Source: Parastagonospora avenae f. sp. tritici 18332-5
Lineage: Eukaryota > Ascomycota > Dothideomycetes > Pleosporales > Phaeosphaeriaceae
Direction: 5' to 3'
DNA length: 64,000 bases
Assembly (NCBI GenBank): GCA_022559985.1
Contig: JAFJTR010000019.1
Coordinates: 62,001-126,000, forward strand
Shown here: piece by piece, positions 11,594-22,732 of the stretch
Numbering within the stretch: the stretch's first letter is position 1
How the letters are laid out: each line of letters starts with the position of its first letter
Position numbers and translations under genes: made by a program
The notes under the pieces: model-generated
The model's database searches: none
The model's input: the letters and a program-made list of their open reading frames with translations, nothing else
Told to the model about the DNA's origin: nothing

Positions 11594-12296
11594 CTACTCT
11601 AGCTCCCCAACCCAATCATACGTCAACCGTATCCTAACCACCTGCTTCTTATCCTTCCGCCGAACCGCAAATCGCCGCGTCAACCGCCGCTCCCCGCCAA
11701 TCTCCGCGAACCCCCAGACCTGCCACGCCGTCCACTTCGCGCCGTCGTTGTCCACAAACCCCTCGACTATCTCGCCGTCCAGCGTTTCCTGCAGCCACTC
11801 CTCGGCCAGGATCTTCGCATCTTCCTCCTCAGGGTCCTTGCCCTTGGCTTCCTCCAGTAGCGCTGCGATGGTGGTGTAGCGCGAGCGGCCCTGCAGCGTG
11901 CCGAACAGCCAGTCCGAGTGCCCGCGGTACTGCCAGTCCATGATGCGGTTTTCCGTAGTGCCCTTGACGCCGGCGCTGGCGAATTGCTCAATCACGACTT
12001 CGACGTTGGGAGAGCCGTCGGCGCCGGTCGCGGGTTTCTGGGTGAGGTGCTGGGTTACGGTGGCGAGGTTGATTGCTTTGCGCGTGAGCCAGCCGATGCC
12101 TTGGAGGGCGAGGACGGGGTCGGCGGAGTCGGAGAGGGTTTTGTTCTGGGGGTTTTTAGATAGTCCTCAAGGTGAGTATGTGTGCAGAGCAGATGTTGCA
12201 TTTCATTATACGCATTGCGTGGTGCAGAGGTGTGAAGCTTACCATGACCCATTTTCCCTGCAGGTTCTTGATATCGACCTTTGCTGGAGCCGCCAT
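11594..12296 (-). CDS. Lipocalin-like conserved fungal protein
   Basis: Two exons (12296-12243 and 12145-11594; 97-nt intron) encode 201 residues. The opening KNLQGKWVMNKTLSD, then DPVLALQGIGWLTRKAI, GTTENRIMDWQ and HSDWLFG...GRSRY, are the signature of a family found across filamentous ascomycetes. As I recall it, databases describe the family as lipocalin/calycin-like. The alternating strand pattern and a conserved GKW near the N-terminus fit a beta-barrel that binds a small hydrophobic ligand, but no ligand is known to me. There is no signal peptide, so it is probably cytosolic. The splice joint falls exactly between WVM and NKT. Confidence 0.8.
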
Positions 12297-13695
12297 GATG
12301 TCTTATTCGCTCTTTGTATATCCTAAATTAATCGTGTTGATAAAATTAAGCTGTGAAGCTATAGCGGGGTGACTTAAAGATGTGGGCCACAACGCATTCC
12401 GAGACGCGCTGTCTGACACGTCCCCTCAACTCTTATATACACCACTGCCTAGAGTCTAAGCCAGTGCAAGGCGGGCCTTGTGCATTGGCTCACATGCACC
12501 GTTCCGTAGCTGCGAGGATGGTGACAGAGCTCGAGATGCCTCGGTTCGCAAAGTTCCGCGGGGCAATGCCCTGTCGATCTTTGCCCTGCTTCTTTCCCCA
12601 CAGTCACCGACATGCCACTCCAAACGACGACACTTGCGATAAGGTATGGTTCCGAGGCACTTTGGGCCGAAAGGTGCACATGATTAGCGGTAGATTATTG
12701 AGGACGAAACATTGTATGGCGGGTGACTGATGACGTAGCCACGTCTAGTTTTCAACCCGACAGACTGACAGCTCCTCTGGCTCAAAGCCACATGTACAGT
12801 CAAATTTTAGGAACACTTAGGGCAAGGAAACGCCTTTCGAAGATAGCGACAAATGGACTGGTCCAGACTCTCGACTTGTTCTTCGCCCTACCACTGCGAT
12901 GTCAGGTGTCTTTCATTATTTCACCAGAACGGTATACAATGGTCGATTTGTCCTGTCGACATTTTCCAAGCCACTTCCTTTGTTATACTATCTCCTAATG
13001 TCATCTCCTCTCACAGTGCGTACAAGGTCTCCTAACAATGGGTTGCATGAACCAAAGACAGCCATTTATTGGTACTATGACTAGGAGACTGCTGAAAAAC
13101 CATCGACCATATAGCATTGCTCTGGCTTACAATGTGGTACCGTCCATTGTTCCAAATGAGCTTTGTGTTTCAAATGAAGGACCTATCACCGAAGCGCATC
13201 GGCCGAAGGTAGCGCTGCTTCACGTTCATGGCAGCGACATTAGCCTAGATCATTGTTCCCATTCATGGACATTACTGTACGCTTTCTGCCAACCACCCTA
13301 AGGGAGGCATATTACTTTCTGCATCACTTTGATCGGCCTTGTCCCTTTCTACTCGTTTCTTTGGTCCACCCAGATACCTATTGTCAAGCATCGCGCTGTA
13401 CATGCGTTGTTCGAGGGCTGTGAATAAATCAACCTCAGTGCCGTATTCTGTCGAGTCGACGTAAACGCTCTGCACATTCACTTCCCGTTTGCATTTGACT
13501 AGCGTCCGTCTGGCACGTGATTGCTGTTTTGTTGCCTGTCCGTAGCACATAGACTATTTTGTTTGTCAACAACGACCACCGCAACCTCAAAACTCGTTTA
13601 CTGTCGCTCTTTCTACCTCGAAAATATTTGCACGATTGCCACGCGACCCACACGATCCATCACTCCTTTCACGACTCAACGCCCAACCCGCAAAC
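12297..13695. other. Intergenic, no gene seen
   Basis: About 1.4 kb of divergent upstream sequence between two genes. Only short frames without domains are present. The bases before 13696 are pyrimidine-rich, as expected for a fungal 5' leader. Confidence 0.4.
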
Positions 13696-14396
13696 ATGAA
13701 GTGTTGCCTTATCCTTTCTGCCGCTGCGCTCGCCGCCGGCTCGTTCTTCTCAAGCAACAACTTGCCTGCCAACGATGTCGAGGACTTGGTTGCGCGCGCG
13801 ATCGACCCGAAGACCATGGATCCCACCCGTATATCGGTTCTCTCGGTGCTCAAGACCGCCATCCCATGCAGCGCACACTATCCTCAGGCGACTGGCGAGG
13901 TGGAGGAGTGGTACTCGAAGCTGCCCGCGGATGTCAAGTCACTGTTGCCCTCCCTCTACCCCGGGTCCTCGACTGGTTCTGCCTCTGTCTCTGGCTCTAT
14001 TGCTAAGCTGGCAAGTTAATTACTCATTGCCTCCCCCATCCTAGTCATCTACCCCACTTGCGAATGTACCACTGACTATCCATGTAGGCTGTAACAGATG
14101 TCTTCACGGCCGCGTGCTCAGCTTCAGGCACAACAACCACTACCACGCGCGTCACCGTCACCAAGACCGTACACTTGACCGGCTCAGCTACTGCGTCGAG
14201 CAACACCTCCACCATCACCGTTGCGTCTAACGGAACAACCCTGAACGGCACCGGTACATTCCCGTTGCCCACAAACGGAACCTTGACCTCAGCGGGGCCC
14301 ACACCGACATCCTTCACTGGCGGCTTCGGTAAGATGGAGGCCATTGCTGTGTTCACCTGGATCTTCGTCTTCGCTGTGTTTGTCCTGTTCCTCTAG
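13696..14396 (+). CDS. Small secreted, C-terminally anchored Ser/Thr-rich surface protein
   Basis: Two exons (13696-14010, 14088-14396) give 207 residues. Residues 1-20 or so (MKCCLILSAAALAAGS) are a signal peptide. A short globular part follows (about 25-95, with two or more Cys). The second half is Ser/Thr-rich with several N-glycosylation sites (NTS, NGT repeated). The end is hydrophobic (AVFTWIFVFAVFVLFL), as in GPI-anchored or tail-anchored wall proteins. The intron begins GCAAGT rather than GT. Only this GC donor keeps both halves in frame, while the nearby GTTAAT would shift the frame. It is probably a cell-surface protein, function unknown. Confidence 0.75.
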
Positions 14397-15038
14397 AGCT
14401 TGCTATGCCCGCCCACCTTCAACACGCTCTGCGAAGACGAGTTTCGTTTCCTTCTCGTCAGCTCGGGCTCGTATTGGCGCACGCTAAAGCAAGCGATGCT
14501 CGCCATTTTGGATGTTCGTTGCCGCCCTTGGATATTTTTGAGACGGTGAGGAACACCATGGATGTGCGCATTGAGAGCTGCGCTTTGTGGCTGCGCTTTC
14601 AAGCATAAAGGAAATGTATCCTAACAGGATCGAAGCAGTGAATCTGGCGTGCATCAATTTTCGAGATACCCCGGTGCTTTTCCTTTGTAGTATTGGGTTT
14701 CTAGTCTAAGAAAGATCTTCCATTTCAACACGGTTCGACTTGTGATAAACCTGACTACCGTCTCCAATGCCAATGCCTAGGGAGGGCAATCATGTTTCGG
14801 ACTTTGCACTTGTTTGTGTTAAGCGTCCAATCAGCCTGGAGGTGTTCGCAGTACTTGGTGTTGCTGTCTGGGCGATACGAATGCGTTGTAGTCTACATGC
14901 AGTCACATCACGGAAACACCGGATTCTGGCGCGATCATGAGATACTGCTGGGGCTCATGACGTAGTAACATCTACCCAAATTTTCATTTGCATCTTCCTC
15001 TTCTCATATGGGTTAGCGGTGTACGCACGCACCTTAAT
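14397..15038. other. Intergenic, no gene seen
   Basis: 3' region of the surface-protein gene and the distal promoter of the next. Nothing recognisable. Confidence 0.4.
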
Positions 15039-15048
15039 GTATATATAC
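15039..15048 (+). promoter_or_regulatory. TATA-box-like element
   Basis: GTATATATAC lies about 115 bp before an ATG at 15161. Between them is a CT- and CAA-rich stretch typical of fungal leaders. Together these suggest a genuine promoter and transcript start here. Confidence 0.4.
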
Positions 15049-15160
15049 TCGAGCACCTCTTGACTATTAGGCCGCTCCTCGAATCTCTCATCCACCCCGA
15101 TCACTCTCAACGCTTCCCCGACAACATAATCAACCGAATCAACCTTTCCATCTGTCAGAT

Positions 15161-15331
15161 ATGAGCAAGGCTGGCCGTATCACAGGCTCGGCTGGAATGC
15201 AACTGCATGGAATGGACCGCGCGGCTGGTCGCACAAGGGCGGGGGATAAAAGCCACCTGTTCATAGATCAGACGAAAAGGGACAATCAATCACTTCAATT
15301 ATCAACATCATTAAGAACATTTGAAATTTGA
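15161..15331 (+). CDS. Possible 56-residue small protein
   Basis: A short frame opening with MSKAGRITGSAGMQLHGMDR. It has three in-frame methionines, is basic and hydrophilic, and carries no domain I can name. The support is mainly the promoter-like context: a TATA element at 15039 and a pyrimidine-rich leader. Alternatively this is an untranslated leader, or a 5' exon of the LPAELR-type gene that follows at 15445, although I could not find a donor that joins the two in frame. Confidence 0.35.
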   Translation: MSKAGRITGSAGMQLHGMDRAAGRTRAGDKSHLFIDQTKRDNQSLQLSTSLRTFEI

Positions 15332-15444
15332 CACCATCATATCGATCACGACCGAGTCAAGTGCTTAGGTTCTCGAACCGGTTCAGCAAAGGTCAGTCTA
15401 ATTTTCAAGTCTTATGTAAATTTTACTTGTCTCACGCTCTTCAG

Positions 15445-16012
15445 CAGCCAGGAGCTATCACCGTTTCTCAATCTCCCTGCCGAACTTCACAACCAGATCT
15501 ACAACATCTTCACGGAGCCAGCCTATACCTTTCGCCTTGGCTTGAGCGCAGAACGTGGCTGTATACTGCGTCCAAACTTCCCGACTCCAGGTTGGATTGG
15601 CCTTACTGGGGCTTGCAGTCAGATCCACGCTGAGACCGCACTCCTGCCATTCGAGAATGGCATCTTCCAAGTCGGTGTCGGGATTCAATTGACGCTATTG
15701 CTCGATCGTTTCAAGGAGCTCCCACAGTCTGAAACAATCCTCCGCCTCGACTCCCGTGCGAATCTCGAGGTCCTCGAGATTCGCACAAAGGATATGTCCT
15801 ACGTAACCATAACTGAAGCGATGACTTACAGTTTACCAATCCTCCAGACTGTAGAAGTCAGGATGGTGAATAAATCATGGGCTAGAGAATACTACCAGAT
15901 GAAAGGTTGGGGCGAGTTGCCGAAGCTTCCAGACACCGGAACGAATGAGAATATTATGGCTGGGAGTCAGGATGGCATCAACGTGGTATTTCTGGAGTCG
16001 CGAGGCGTTTAG
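15445..16012 (+). pseudogene. LPAELR-motif (2EXR/F-box-like) family member without a start
   Basis: The segment reads through 188 codons from an acceptor at 15444. It carries the family marks: FLNLPAELHNQIYNIF near the front, a GLTGACSQIHAETALLP helix in the middle, and the closing strand INVVFL. An intron is visible just upstream (donor GTCAGT at about 15393, CTTCAG acceptor). The frame before that donor runs into a TAG with no ATG, so no initiation codon is found. The other copies have a first exon of 23-44 nt starting with ATG, so this copy has probably lost its start, or has an upstream exon I cannot place. The family is known only as a large group in ascomycetes with an F-box-like N-terminal motif. 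Confidence 0.55.
15756..15786. repeat. 31-nt perfect palindrome inside the gene
   Basis: Two 15-nt arms (first arm GTGCGAATCTCGAGG) are exact reverse complements around a single central base at 15771. The palindrome lies within the reading frame of the LPAELR-type copy and would form a strong hairpin in the transcript. Confidence 0.9.
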
Positions 16013-16878
16013 GGGTCGATGAGATACAAGTCGGATAGCTCCACCATCAACGATCACTTTTGGATTTGCTCTCTTGCGGAGGTCAGTACCAAGTGCTGTG
16101 GAGGATCGAGATAGCTGTTTCGGGACAGCACGATTATCGAATAACATGTACACCTACGTCGAGCCTGCACAGCTCCAAGACACATTTAGCAGTTAGCAGA
16201 ATACTAAGTAGCTATTGAATATATACAGGCTGGTGTATTAGATCAGATTCCTCCCTTGTTGGTGGTTTGACAAGCATCGAGCTCAATGGTACTCAAGTAT
16301 TGCAGTAACTGAGCATTTGCATCAAGCCCGCTAGATGTCGAATACATACAAGCTTTCCACCATGTACACAAGCTGCAGAATCCCACTAAGGCCGCTCACA
16401 GAGCTGTTGTAAATGTCCGCACCCTTGAAGAACTCGGGCATGGAACGAGGCTTGTACATGCCGGATCGGTGCAGCTCGATGCATGGTACGGAAAGAAGTG
16501 AATGTTCGGCACAGTCAACGCATCAAGTAGGTTCCCTCTCAGCTATGCCTTCGCCCTTCCATTGTTCCCGCTGCACTACTTATCAGAAGGCAACGACCTA
16601 GTGTTCGTTTACATTATCGTTTTCAGCCACGTAGCAAATTACATTCCGCCCAAAACTTCAGAGCGGGGCCTGTCAGTCTTAGTGCCCTGTTCCATCTAGC
16701 TAAGCTTCCATATCGGGTTTTGTGGGGACCCGGCTCGATGGCAGAACCTTTTCACTCCATAGACCTCCCAGGGCTGAAAACCCTCTCTGTACTACATAAC
16801 CTGCAGCAAGTAGCGTGGCGCCTACAGATCTAAAGCCAACATCAGGCCGCATCCAGAAAACTTGCTCTTGACTGCGGT
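16013..16878. other. Spacer between two LPAELR-family copies
   Basis: No credible gene. It separates two same-strand members of one family, which suggests an old tandem duplication. Confidence 0.4.
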
Positions 16879-17538
16879 ATGGACCAAATTCTCTCCAGCA
16901 GCACCTCTCACGCCGCAATGTAGGCGACAAAATGGCTCAAGCACCACGGAAATTCTCCCTAATTCATCATCAGGACGACCCAAAACGCACTGGAATTTTC
17001 TCTCCTCAAACTTCCAGCCGAGATCCGCACCCAGATCTTCGTCTACATATTCACGTGTGAAGAAGCGTATCGCTTGAGATACCACACAGACGTCAGAAAG
17101 GTAGCCATAGGCCAACACCTTGGAGTCCGCAGCGCATTTAGCCCACCGTGGCTTGGTCTGATCCGTGCGTGTCGCCAATGCGATGCCGAATCTGCGCTTC
17201 TCCCCAACACACTCAACTCGTTCCACATCGACGAGGGAACTAAGCTAGAATTCCTGCTTCCATATCTTTGCCAACTTCGGAATCCGCTTACTACTCTGTG
17301 CCTAGATATCAGTAGCAAAGTGGGCTTCAACGAAAGGATCAAGATTGTCTTTGCCAGCAGCTTGCCGCCAAGTGTTGAGAAGGTGGAAGTGAGATGCTTC
17401 GACTCGGATGAATGGGTCTACGTATTCTCAAATGATCCGGAGCTCAATGTAATATTGGTCTACCGGTATCTCAGACGATGTGTGGAGCGCTGGCTTACAG
17501 ACGAGGGCAAGAGCATAGTGAAAGTTGTGTTTGTGTAG
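16879..17538 (+). CDS. LPAELR-motif (2EXR/F-box-like) protein
   Basis: Two exons (16879-16919, 16974-17538) give 201 residues. The first exon is only 41 nt and ends in AT before GTAGGC. The 54-nt intron ends in CATCAG. This mirrors the structure of the copy at 34048-34746. Family features are FSLLKLPAEIRTQIFVYIF at about residues 21-39, WLGLIRACRQCDAESALLP in the middle, LRNPLTTLCLDI after it, and the closing strand VKVVFV. Proteins of this kind have an F-box-like N-terminal helix motif and may be adaptors, but their function is unknown. It is the only apparently intact copy of the pair at 15-17.5 kb. Confidence 0.7.
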
Positions 17539-18962
17539 AGACATCTAGCCGAGAGTCTTATTCTACACGTTAGCCTTGACTTAGTCTAGCTTTTACCCGA
17601 CGCTGCTTGTACCGTGTGTATGTTGCTGCACAAGAGTCAGTCTACGCGCCAGCACCGTGCGCAGCTCCACACCTCTGTCGGTCGCGCCAAATAAAAGCTA
17701 GTCGCATCAAATCACCAATTTGGGTCTAGACATCAACTAGATGGGCATATCAGCTGCTTCAATGGAAATGCCTGCCTTCAAGTCATAGCTTGCCTTGCTT
17801 ATTGCCATGTCTGATGCTCTCCTATCCACAATTGTCAACAATCAAGGTCTTGTCTTGATTTGATTGATTCTTGATGTTAAAATTGGATTCCAAGGGCACC
17901 GGTGCGTAGTTCGAATGGTACATGGCAAGATTTAAGGGATAGAGATACTACATCTCACACACAGATCGCTAATTCCTCCCAATAACTGCGAGCGCGCTTT
18001 AGCTGCTCTGTGACATTATACGACATTATAAGACTCCAGTGACGCAGCCTCATGTACCTAGGTAGCATTTGCCAACTGAAAACTTGAGACCGCATTGTAC
18101 CACACTATTGAACACGCTCCGTTGGCATCGGTACTTGCATCCAGTCTACTTGGATACATGCTATTAGCGCCCCGTTTATGCAAAATCCAGAGAGCGATAC
18201 CGAGTTTGAATTGGCATGCCTACCTAAACAGCTGTCATCCACATCAGCACATTAAGCATATTAATTCTAAGCTGCGTAGAAACCAAATCGAGATGCTGTG
18301 TTGCAACATGATGAGTTAAATATTGAAATTCAACGGTTATTGGTCACATGCGTCCCAACTACTTGATAAAGACAAGGCTTGCAAAAATTCGAATTGAGAC
18401 TTTCCCACCTGGCAGTCATGCGAAGTGTCACCTCCTTATAAAATCAGCAATCGCACAAACCCGGCAGAGCCTTGGAGGATTTTATTACCTCAACTATCAG
18501 CCTCATATAAAATGGAGAGATATTCCTCCATCCCAGGCTTAACTCTTCCTCCGTCGATCGCGGGACACAAGTGTTTATTTTCCTGCTCAGCTACTCGGTG
18601 CTAGCACGCTCATTCGTCCCCACAAACACGAAATCTATTTACTTGGCTGGGAGGCCTGAAGATCAGACGCAGTGTGACCAGCAAGCTGAAGTTTGGTGGT
18701 TCAGACTTACCCAGGTGGTGACAGCGAAACCACTAGTGGCTTGCTCCGACACACTTCACTGGTCCAATTGATGAGCACAATTTAGTACAAGGTTACGGCA
18801 TTTCCCATTCCGTTCAAGCACAGGCTTTTGAAGAAGCAGATCTCAAGACTTCCAAGATCAGCTCGCGATCTTGTTCGAAATGGACTATAGGGCTGCCGGC
18901 TGCCGACATATTTCGCGCCACAACCGTAATCTTTCTTGAGAGAAGACCACAGCATCTTCACC
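17539..18962. other. AT-rich intergenic stretch
   Basis: About 1.4 kb, more AT-rich than the flanking genes, with no convincing coding frame. Confidence 0.4.
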
Positions 18963-19947
18963 ATGACCTGCTATCTGCACAACGGTACCGCATCTCCAGG
19001 AGCAGTTCCCTGCGATAACAATGCCGTTCTCCAAGGAAAACATACCGGATGTTGTAATCCCGGCGATCTCTGTCTCAGCAATGGTCTCTGCCGCAACCCT
19101 ACCGTGAACAACCTAACAAACTACGCATGGTTCTTCGGCTGCACAGACAAAACCTTCACAGATTCCGCATGCGGAAACCACTGCGAGAAATTCACATGTG
19201 AGTGAAAGCCTCTCAGAGATGCACAACCTCATCCACTAACCATGTGCAGCCGAAAACCACCAACTCGTGTTCGCATGTCCGCAGACAGATACATGGTGCT
19301 GTAACAGGGGCGAGCCCGTGCCAGAAAGACAGCGCGTCAATCGAACAAACACGGCGTGCTGTAGCATCACTGAGCAGGTGTTCAAAGCACCGTGGCCGAC
19401 GATACTTGCTCCTGCTGCGTATTCTGGGACAGGAACGCCGTTGCCAATCGTGTTTATGACGGGCTCAACTGCAAGTCGAACACTTGCTCCATCAGCGACA
19501 GATGCACCCGCAGCAGCGAGTGCTTCAGCAACGTCTGTAACATCCCAAAAGGCGACCCACAGCACCTCGCTTGCTGCCGGTCTAGGAGCTGGGTTGGGTG
19601 GCGCAGCAGTGATAGCTCTGGGTCTTGGATGGTTCGTCATGCTCCGCAAGAAGAGCAGACGAGCCACTGGCAGTATAACAAACGACACCACAAGCGAGAA
19701 CGGATTGATGATGACCGTTGCACCAGACATCGTCGAGAAAGATGGCACAGAGAGGTTTCACGAGCACAGCGGCAAGGAGGCATATGAAATGCACGTTGCC
19801 GAGTCATCATTGAAACTCAAAGGCGACGCGTACCGCGCTGAACTAGCAGACGACAGACCAGCCGAGCTTTCCGCTGAGTCGCCCGCCGAACTCCCCGCCA
19901 ATTCTATAGATCGCGATCAAGATGGGAAGTTCAGCTTCGAGGGGTAA
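18963..19947 (+). CDS. Cys-rich single-pass membrane protein
   Basis: Two exons (18963-19197, 19250-19947; 52-nt intron) encode 310 residues. The N-terminal about 120 residues are rich in paired cysteines (PCDNN...GCCNPGDLCLSNGLC, FGCTDKTF...CGNHCEKFTC, DTWCC, TACC). This spacing is shared by a family common in filamentous ascomycetes. A Ser/Thr/Ala-rich stalk follows, then a membrane helix (AAGLGAGLGGAAVIALGLGW), a basic patch (RKKSRR) and an acidic cytosolic tail containing two PAEL-type repeats. The layout resembles a surface sensor or receptor, with the ectodomain outside. No classical signal peptide is seen, so the start may be incomplete or the family may be exported differently. Confidence 0.75.
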
Positions 19948-20218
19948 ACACGCGGCCAGAACCGCCTTCACCAAACGAGAAGGGTGCATAGATAGCCTAG
20001 ATGTATTTAAGATCTTTACTAAATTAGAGGAGATGTCCTATAGCACTAAAGATATACAGGCTTCTATATAAAATTATCAGTGTGCCTCTAAAGACCATCA
20101 GATTACTTCACGCACGCATAGAGCGGACATGAATTTTGCCGGAGCCTGGTGCCGCTGATATCTTGCATGAACACAAGATAGCAGTAATATATTCCTGATA
20201 CAATAACCAACACAGCAC

Positions 20219-22141
20219 TCAAACATCCCTCCAACTCCCCTCCTCCGGCTCAACCTCCTCCTCCCCAACCGGACGCGTTGCAGAAGCCCTCTTACACACC
20301 TCAACCTTCTCCACCATATCCTCCACATCCTCTCTCAAAACGCTCACGTTCTGCTCCGCAATCATGACCAACGCATCTAACTCCCTGCCTGAGAACCGCT
20401 GTCCGTTGTCCACGTCCTCAGACACCCTTGTGCGCCTGAAGTCCCACCATCCGCGTCGCCGCCCCTCGCGAATGCCGTTTAGGGTGCGCCACATTTCCCA
20501 GTCGCGGTTCCAGCAGCTAGTTAAGGCCTTGCTGCTGAAATCAACAGTCGCTTTGAGTTTAGTGATTTGATCGTCGAGATTTTGAATCTCGGCGCTTTGC
20601 ATGTCGATGGTGTGAGTTTTTTGCTCGAGGGCGGTACTGACTTGGGGAAGGAGGTTGGCTTCGAAGTGCAGGGTGCGATCTTGTAAGTGCAAGAGTAGGG
20701 CGTGGAGGGAGTACGTTAGGCGGAGGAGTGTTGGGGCTGAGGTTGGGGTGTCGGGAGGGGTGGCGAGGGCTGCATTGAGAAGATCGATTTGGGATTTGCT
20801 GAGGGTCTCTAGAAGGAGGACGTTGAGATGGGTGGAGACGATGCTGTCGACGGAGGATGGTTGGCGGGAAGGGGCTGTAGTAGGGGAAGTTGATTTGTTC
20901 GAAGATGAAAAGGAGGTGTAAGTCGGGAGGGACGAGAAGGAATGCGATGATACACCGTGATGTTCATTAGGGCCGAAGCCGAAATTGAAGTCTTGCTGTT
21001 CAATATCAGTTAAAGGTCGATGCTCCTGCACGGTACTTTCTCCTCCAATCGCATTCTCTGTGACTTGGTCATCTGGGTCCGGCAATTCCGATGCTTCTGC
21101 AACGCGTCGATCATAAACGGCACTTCCAGCCACTGGATAGCTAAAATTCGGCACAAGACCAGCCGCTACTGGGGCCACGTGGAAGTGCTCACCTTCTCCA
21201 TCGCCGTTCGTTGTATTGCTGTCTTTGGCTCGATCTCTGACCTGTCGCTTCATATCTGGATCCGTATGGTCATTGTGCAAGATTTGGCCCAGAGCCGTAC
21301 TCCAGACCATGGGTTCTCGGGACGTCGTTGAGAATGACAAAGGTGAGGGATTCAGCATGCGGTATGCATGGATAATGTCTCCCGGCTGACGCTTTTGAAT
21401 ATCTTTCAATGCGCTCGATGTGGATGCGGGCACCTCTACAGGTGGTTCCCGTTGCAGAGGTTCGACACGCTTAGCTGGTGGCGGCCTTTCAAATGGAATA
21501 TTTGGCCGATGTTCTCGCTCGCTTGAGATCGATCTTTGGGGTCTGGGAGGTGTTGGTTGGCATGAAGGTATAGAAGGCGCATACGAATTACCCGGCGCAT
21601 CATAGTACATGACAGTCAGGTCGTTGGCTGCACGTTCCCTACCGTAGCTGATATTACGCTCAGCATTTCGATTCGCATAGCTGGTATCCATCTTCCGCCG
21701 TGCAGCTGCTGCTCGAGGAGCAGGTGGCTTCATAGTGTTTTCCTGCGCATCTCCATTTCGTTTTGGTGAAGGAACATCCCTTGTAAAGCCATGTCTAGGC
21801 AGTCGAGACCGCCCGGTATACTCGTCTTCGGGCTGAAGCTTTCCGGGTCTTGAAGGCGATAGCCACGACTTGTCTTTTTTGTCTGCTTCATGCATTGTGC
21901 TGTTCCAGAAGAGACCTTCGTCTCCGTACCTATTAGAGGTAGGTGGCCCACGGTCAGAGATTACAGGAAGTGGTGGTGGACTACTTGTGCCGTCATCCAG
22001 GGCTTCATCTTCGTCGTCGGAAAGGTCAGGGGTCTGCTGCTGTTCTTGTGTAGTGGAAGCGACATTAGCGCTTTGTTCTCGCAACGGCTGGCGAGGACGG
22101 CGTCGAAGAGAATGGCAGAGGCGTTGATAGATCGCGGGCAT
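20219..22141 (-). CDS. Large hypothetical protein with C-terminal coiled coil
   Basis: One uninterrupted exon of 640 residues. The first 400 or so residues are polar and low-complexity (Pro, Ser, Arg, acidic runs) and probably disordered. From about residue 430 an ordered part begins (LNVLLLETLSKSQIDLLNAA) with Leu-rich helices. A coiled coil follows (IQNLDDQITKLKATVDF) and then a Trp-rich conserved block (CWNRDWEMWRTLNGIREG, GWWDFRRTRV). The Trp-rich block looks like the most conserved part. I do not recognise the family. A structural or polarity-related role would be guesswork. Confidence 0.75.
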   Translation of the reverse strand: MPAIYQRLCHSLRRRPRQPLREQSANVASTTQEQQQTPDLSDDEDEALDDGTSSPPPLPVISDRGPPTSNRYGDEGLFWNSTMHEADKKDKSWLSPSRPGKLQPEDEYTGRSRLPRHGFTRDVPSPKRNGDAQENTMKPPAPRAAAARRKMDTSYANRNAERNISYGRERAANDLTVMYYDAPGNSYAPSIPSCQPTPPRPQRSISSEREHRPNIPFERPPPAKRVEPLQREPPVEVPASTSSALKDIQKRQPGDIIHAYRMLNPSPLSFSTTSREPMVWSTALGQILHNDHTDPDMKRQVRDRAKDSNTTNGDGEGEHFHVAPVAAGLVPNFSYPVAGSAVYDRRVAEASELPDPDDQVTENAIGGESTVQEHRPLTDIEQQDFNFGFGPNEHHGVSSHSFSSLPTYTSFSSSNKSTSPTTAPSRQPSSVDSIVSTHLNVLLLETLSKSQIDLLNAALATPPDTPTSAPTLLRLTYSLHALLLHLQDRTLHFEANLLPQVSTALEQKTHTIDMQSAEIQNLDDQITKLKATVDFSSKALTSCWNRDWEMWRTLNGIREGRRRGWWDFRRTRVSEDVDNGQRFSGRELDALVMIAEQNVSVLREDVEDMVEKVEVCKRASATRPVGEEEVEPEEGSWRDV

Positions 22142-22732
22142 GCTCTCGAGGTCAGTACTAGGTGGTATCGCTTATGTGGGAGGGTGAGGAGAGATGTAGG
22201 CTATTGATGAGCTTTAGAGCTCATTGCTGATGAAGGGTGCGTGTAATGGAATGTATGGTTCCTCTATGCTGGCGTTTGCTTGTGAGTTGTTGTCCCCATG
22301 GGCGTCACGATCGGTTGCCAAATAGTTCGTGGTACAGGTTTGCTCCTATCATATTAATTGTGACAGACTATGTCGTGAAGCCAAGCAGAGGTACAATATG
22401 ACGGTATCGTTATAAATTCACCACACAAGTTGAAGCCGAAATGTGACATGCTGCAACGTACCGGGGTATTGAGTAAAACTAATGCACATCACCGATTTCC
22501 TCACTATACACTATGCGACTGCTCGTCTAATGAAGCACTGACTGAGGTCACAGTCGCCGTTAAGCAAAGGGCGCAAATGAATGCGCCATAGTGGAGAATA
22601 CCTCTCCGAGAAATGCTTCCGGTCTCCATACTATGCGGTTGCCGAAAAGTTGAAGAAACGCCGATGTGGTATGCCGGGTAATCATGAACCGTAACGCCGT
22701 CTCAAACCAGTATCCAGAAATTATCAAACGCC
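22142..22732. other. Intergenic, no gene seen
   Basis: Promoter of the preceding minus-strand gene and 3' region of SPT2. No coding frame of note. Confidence 0.4.

Noticed and set aside
17881..17930. T-loop-like TTCGAAT suggesting a tRNA
   Set aside because: No acceptor, D-arm or anticodon stem can be paired around it. I found no tRNA in the window.
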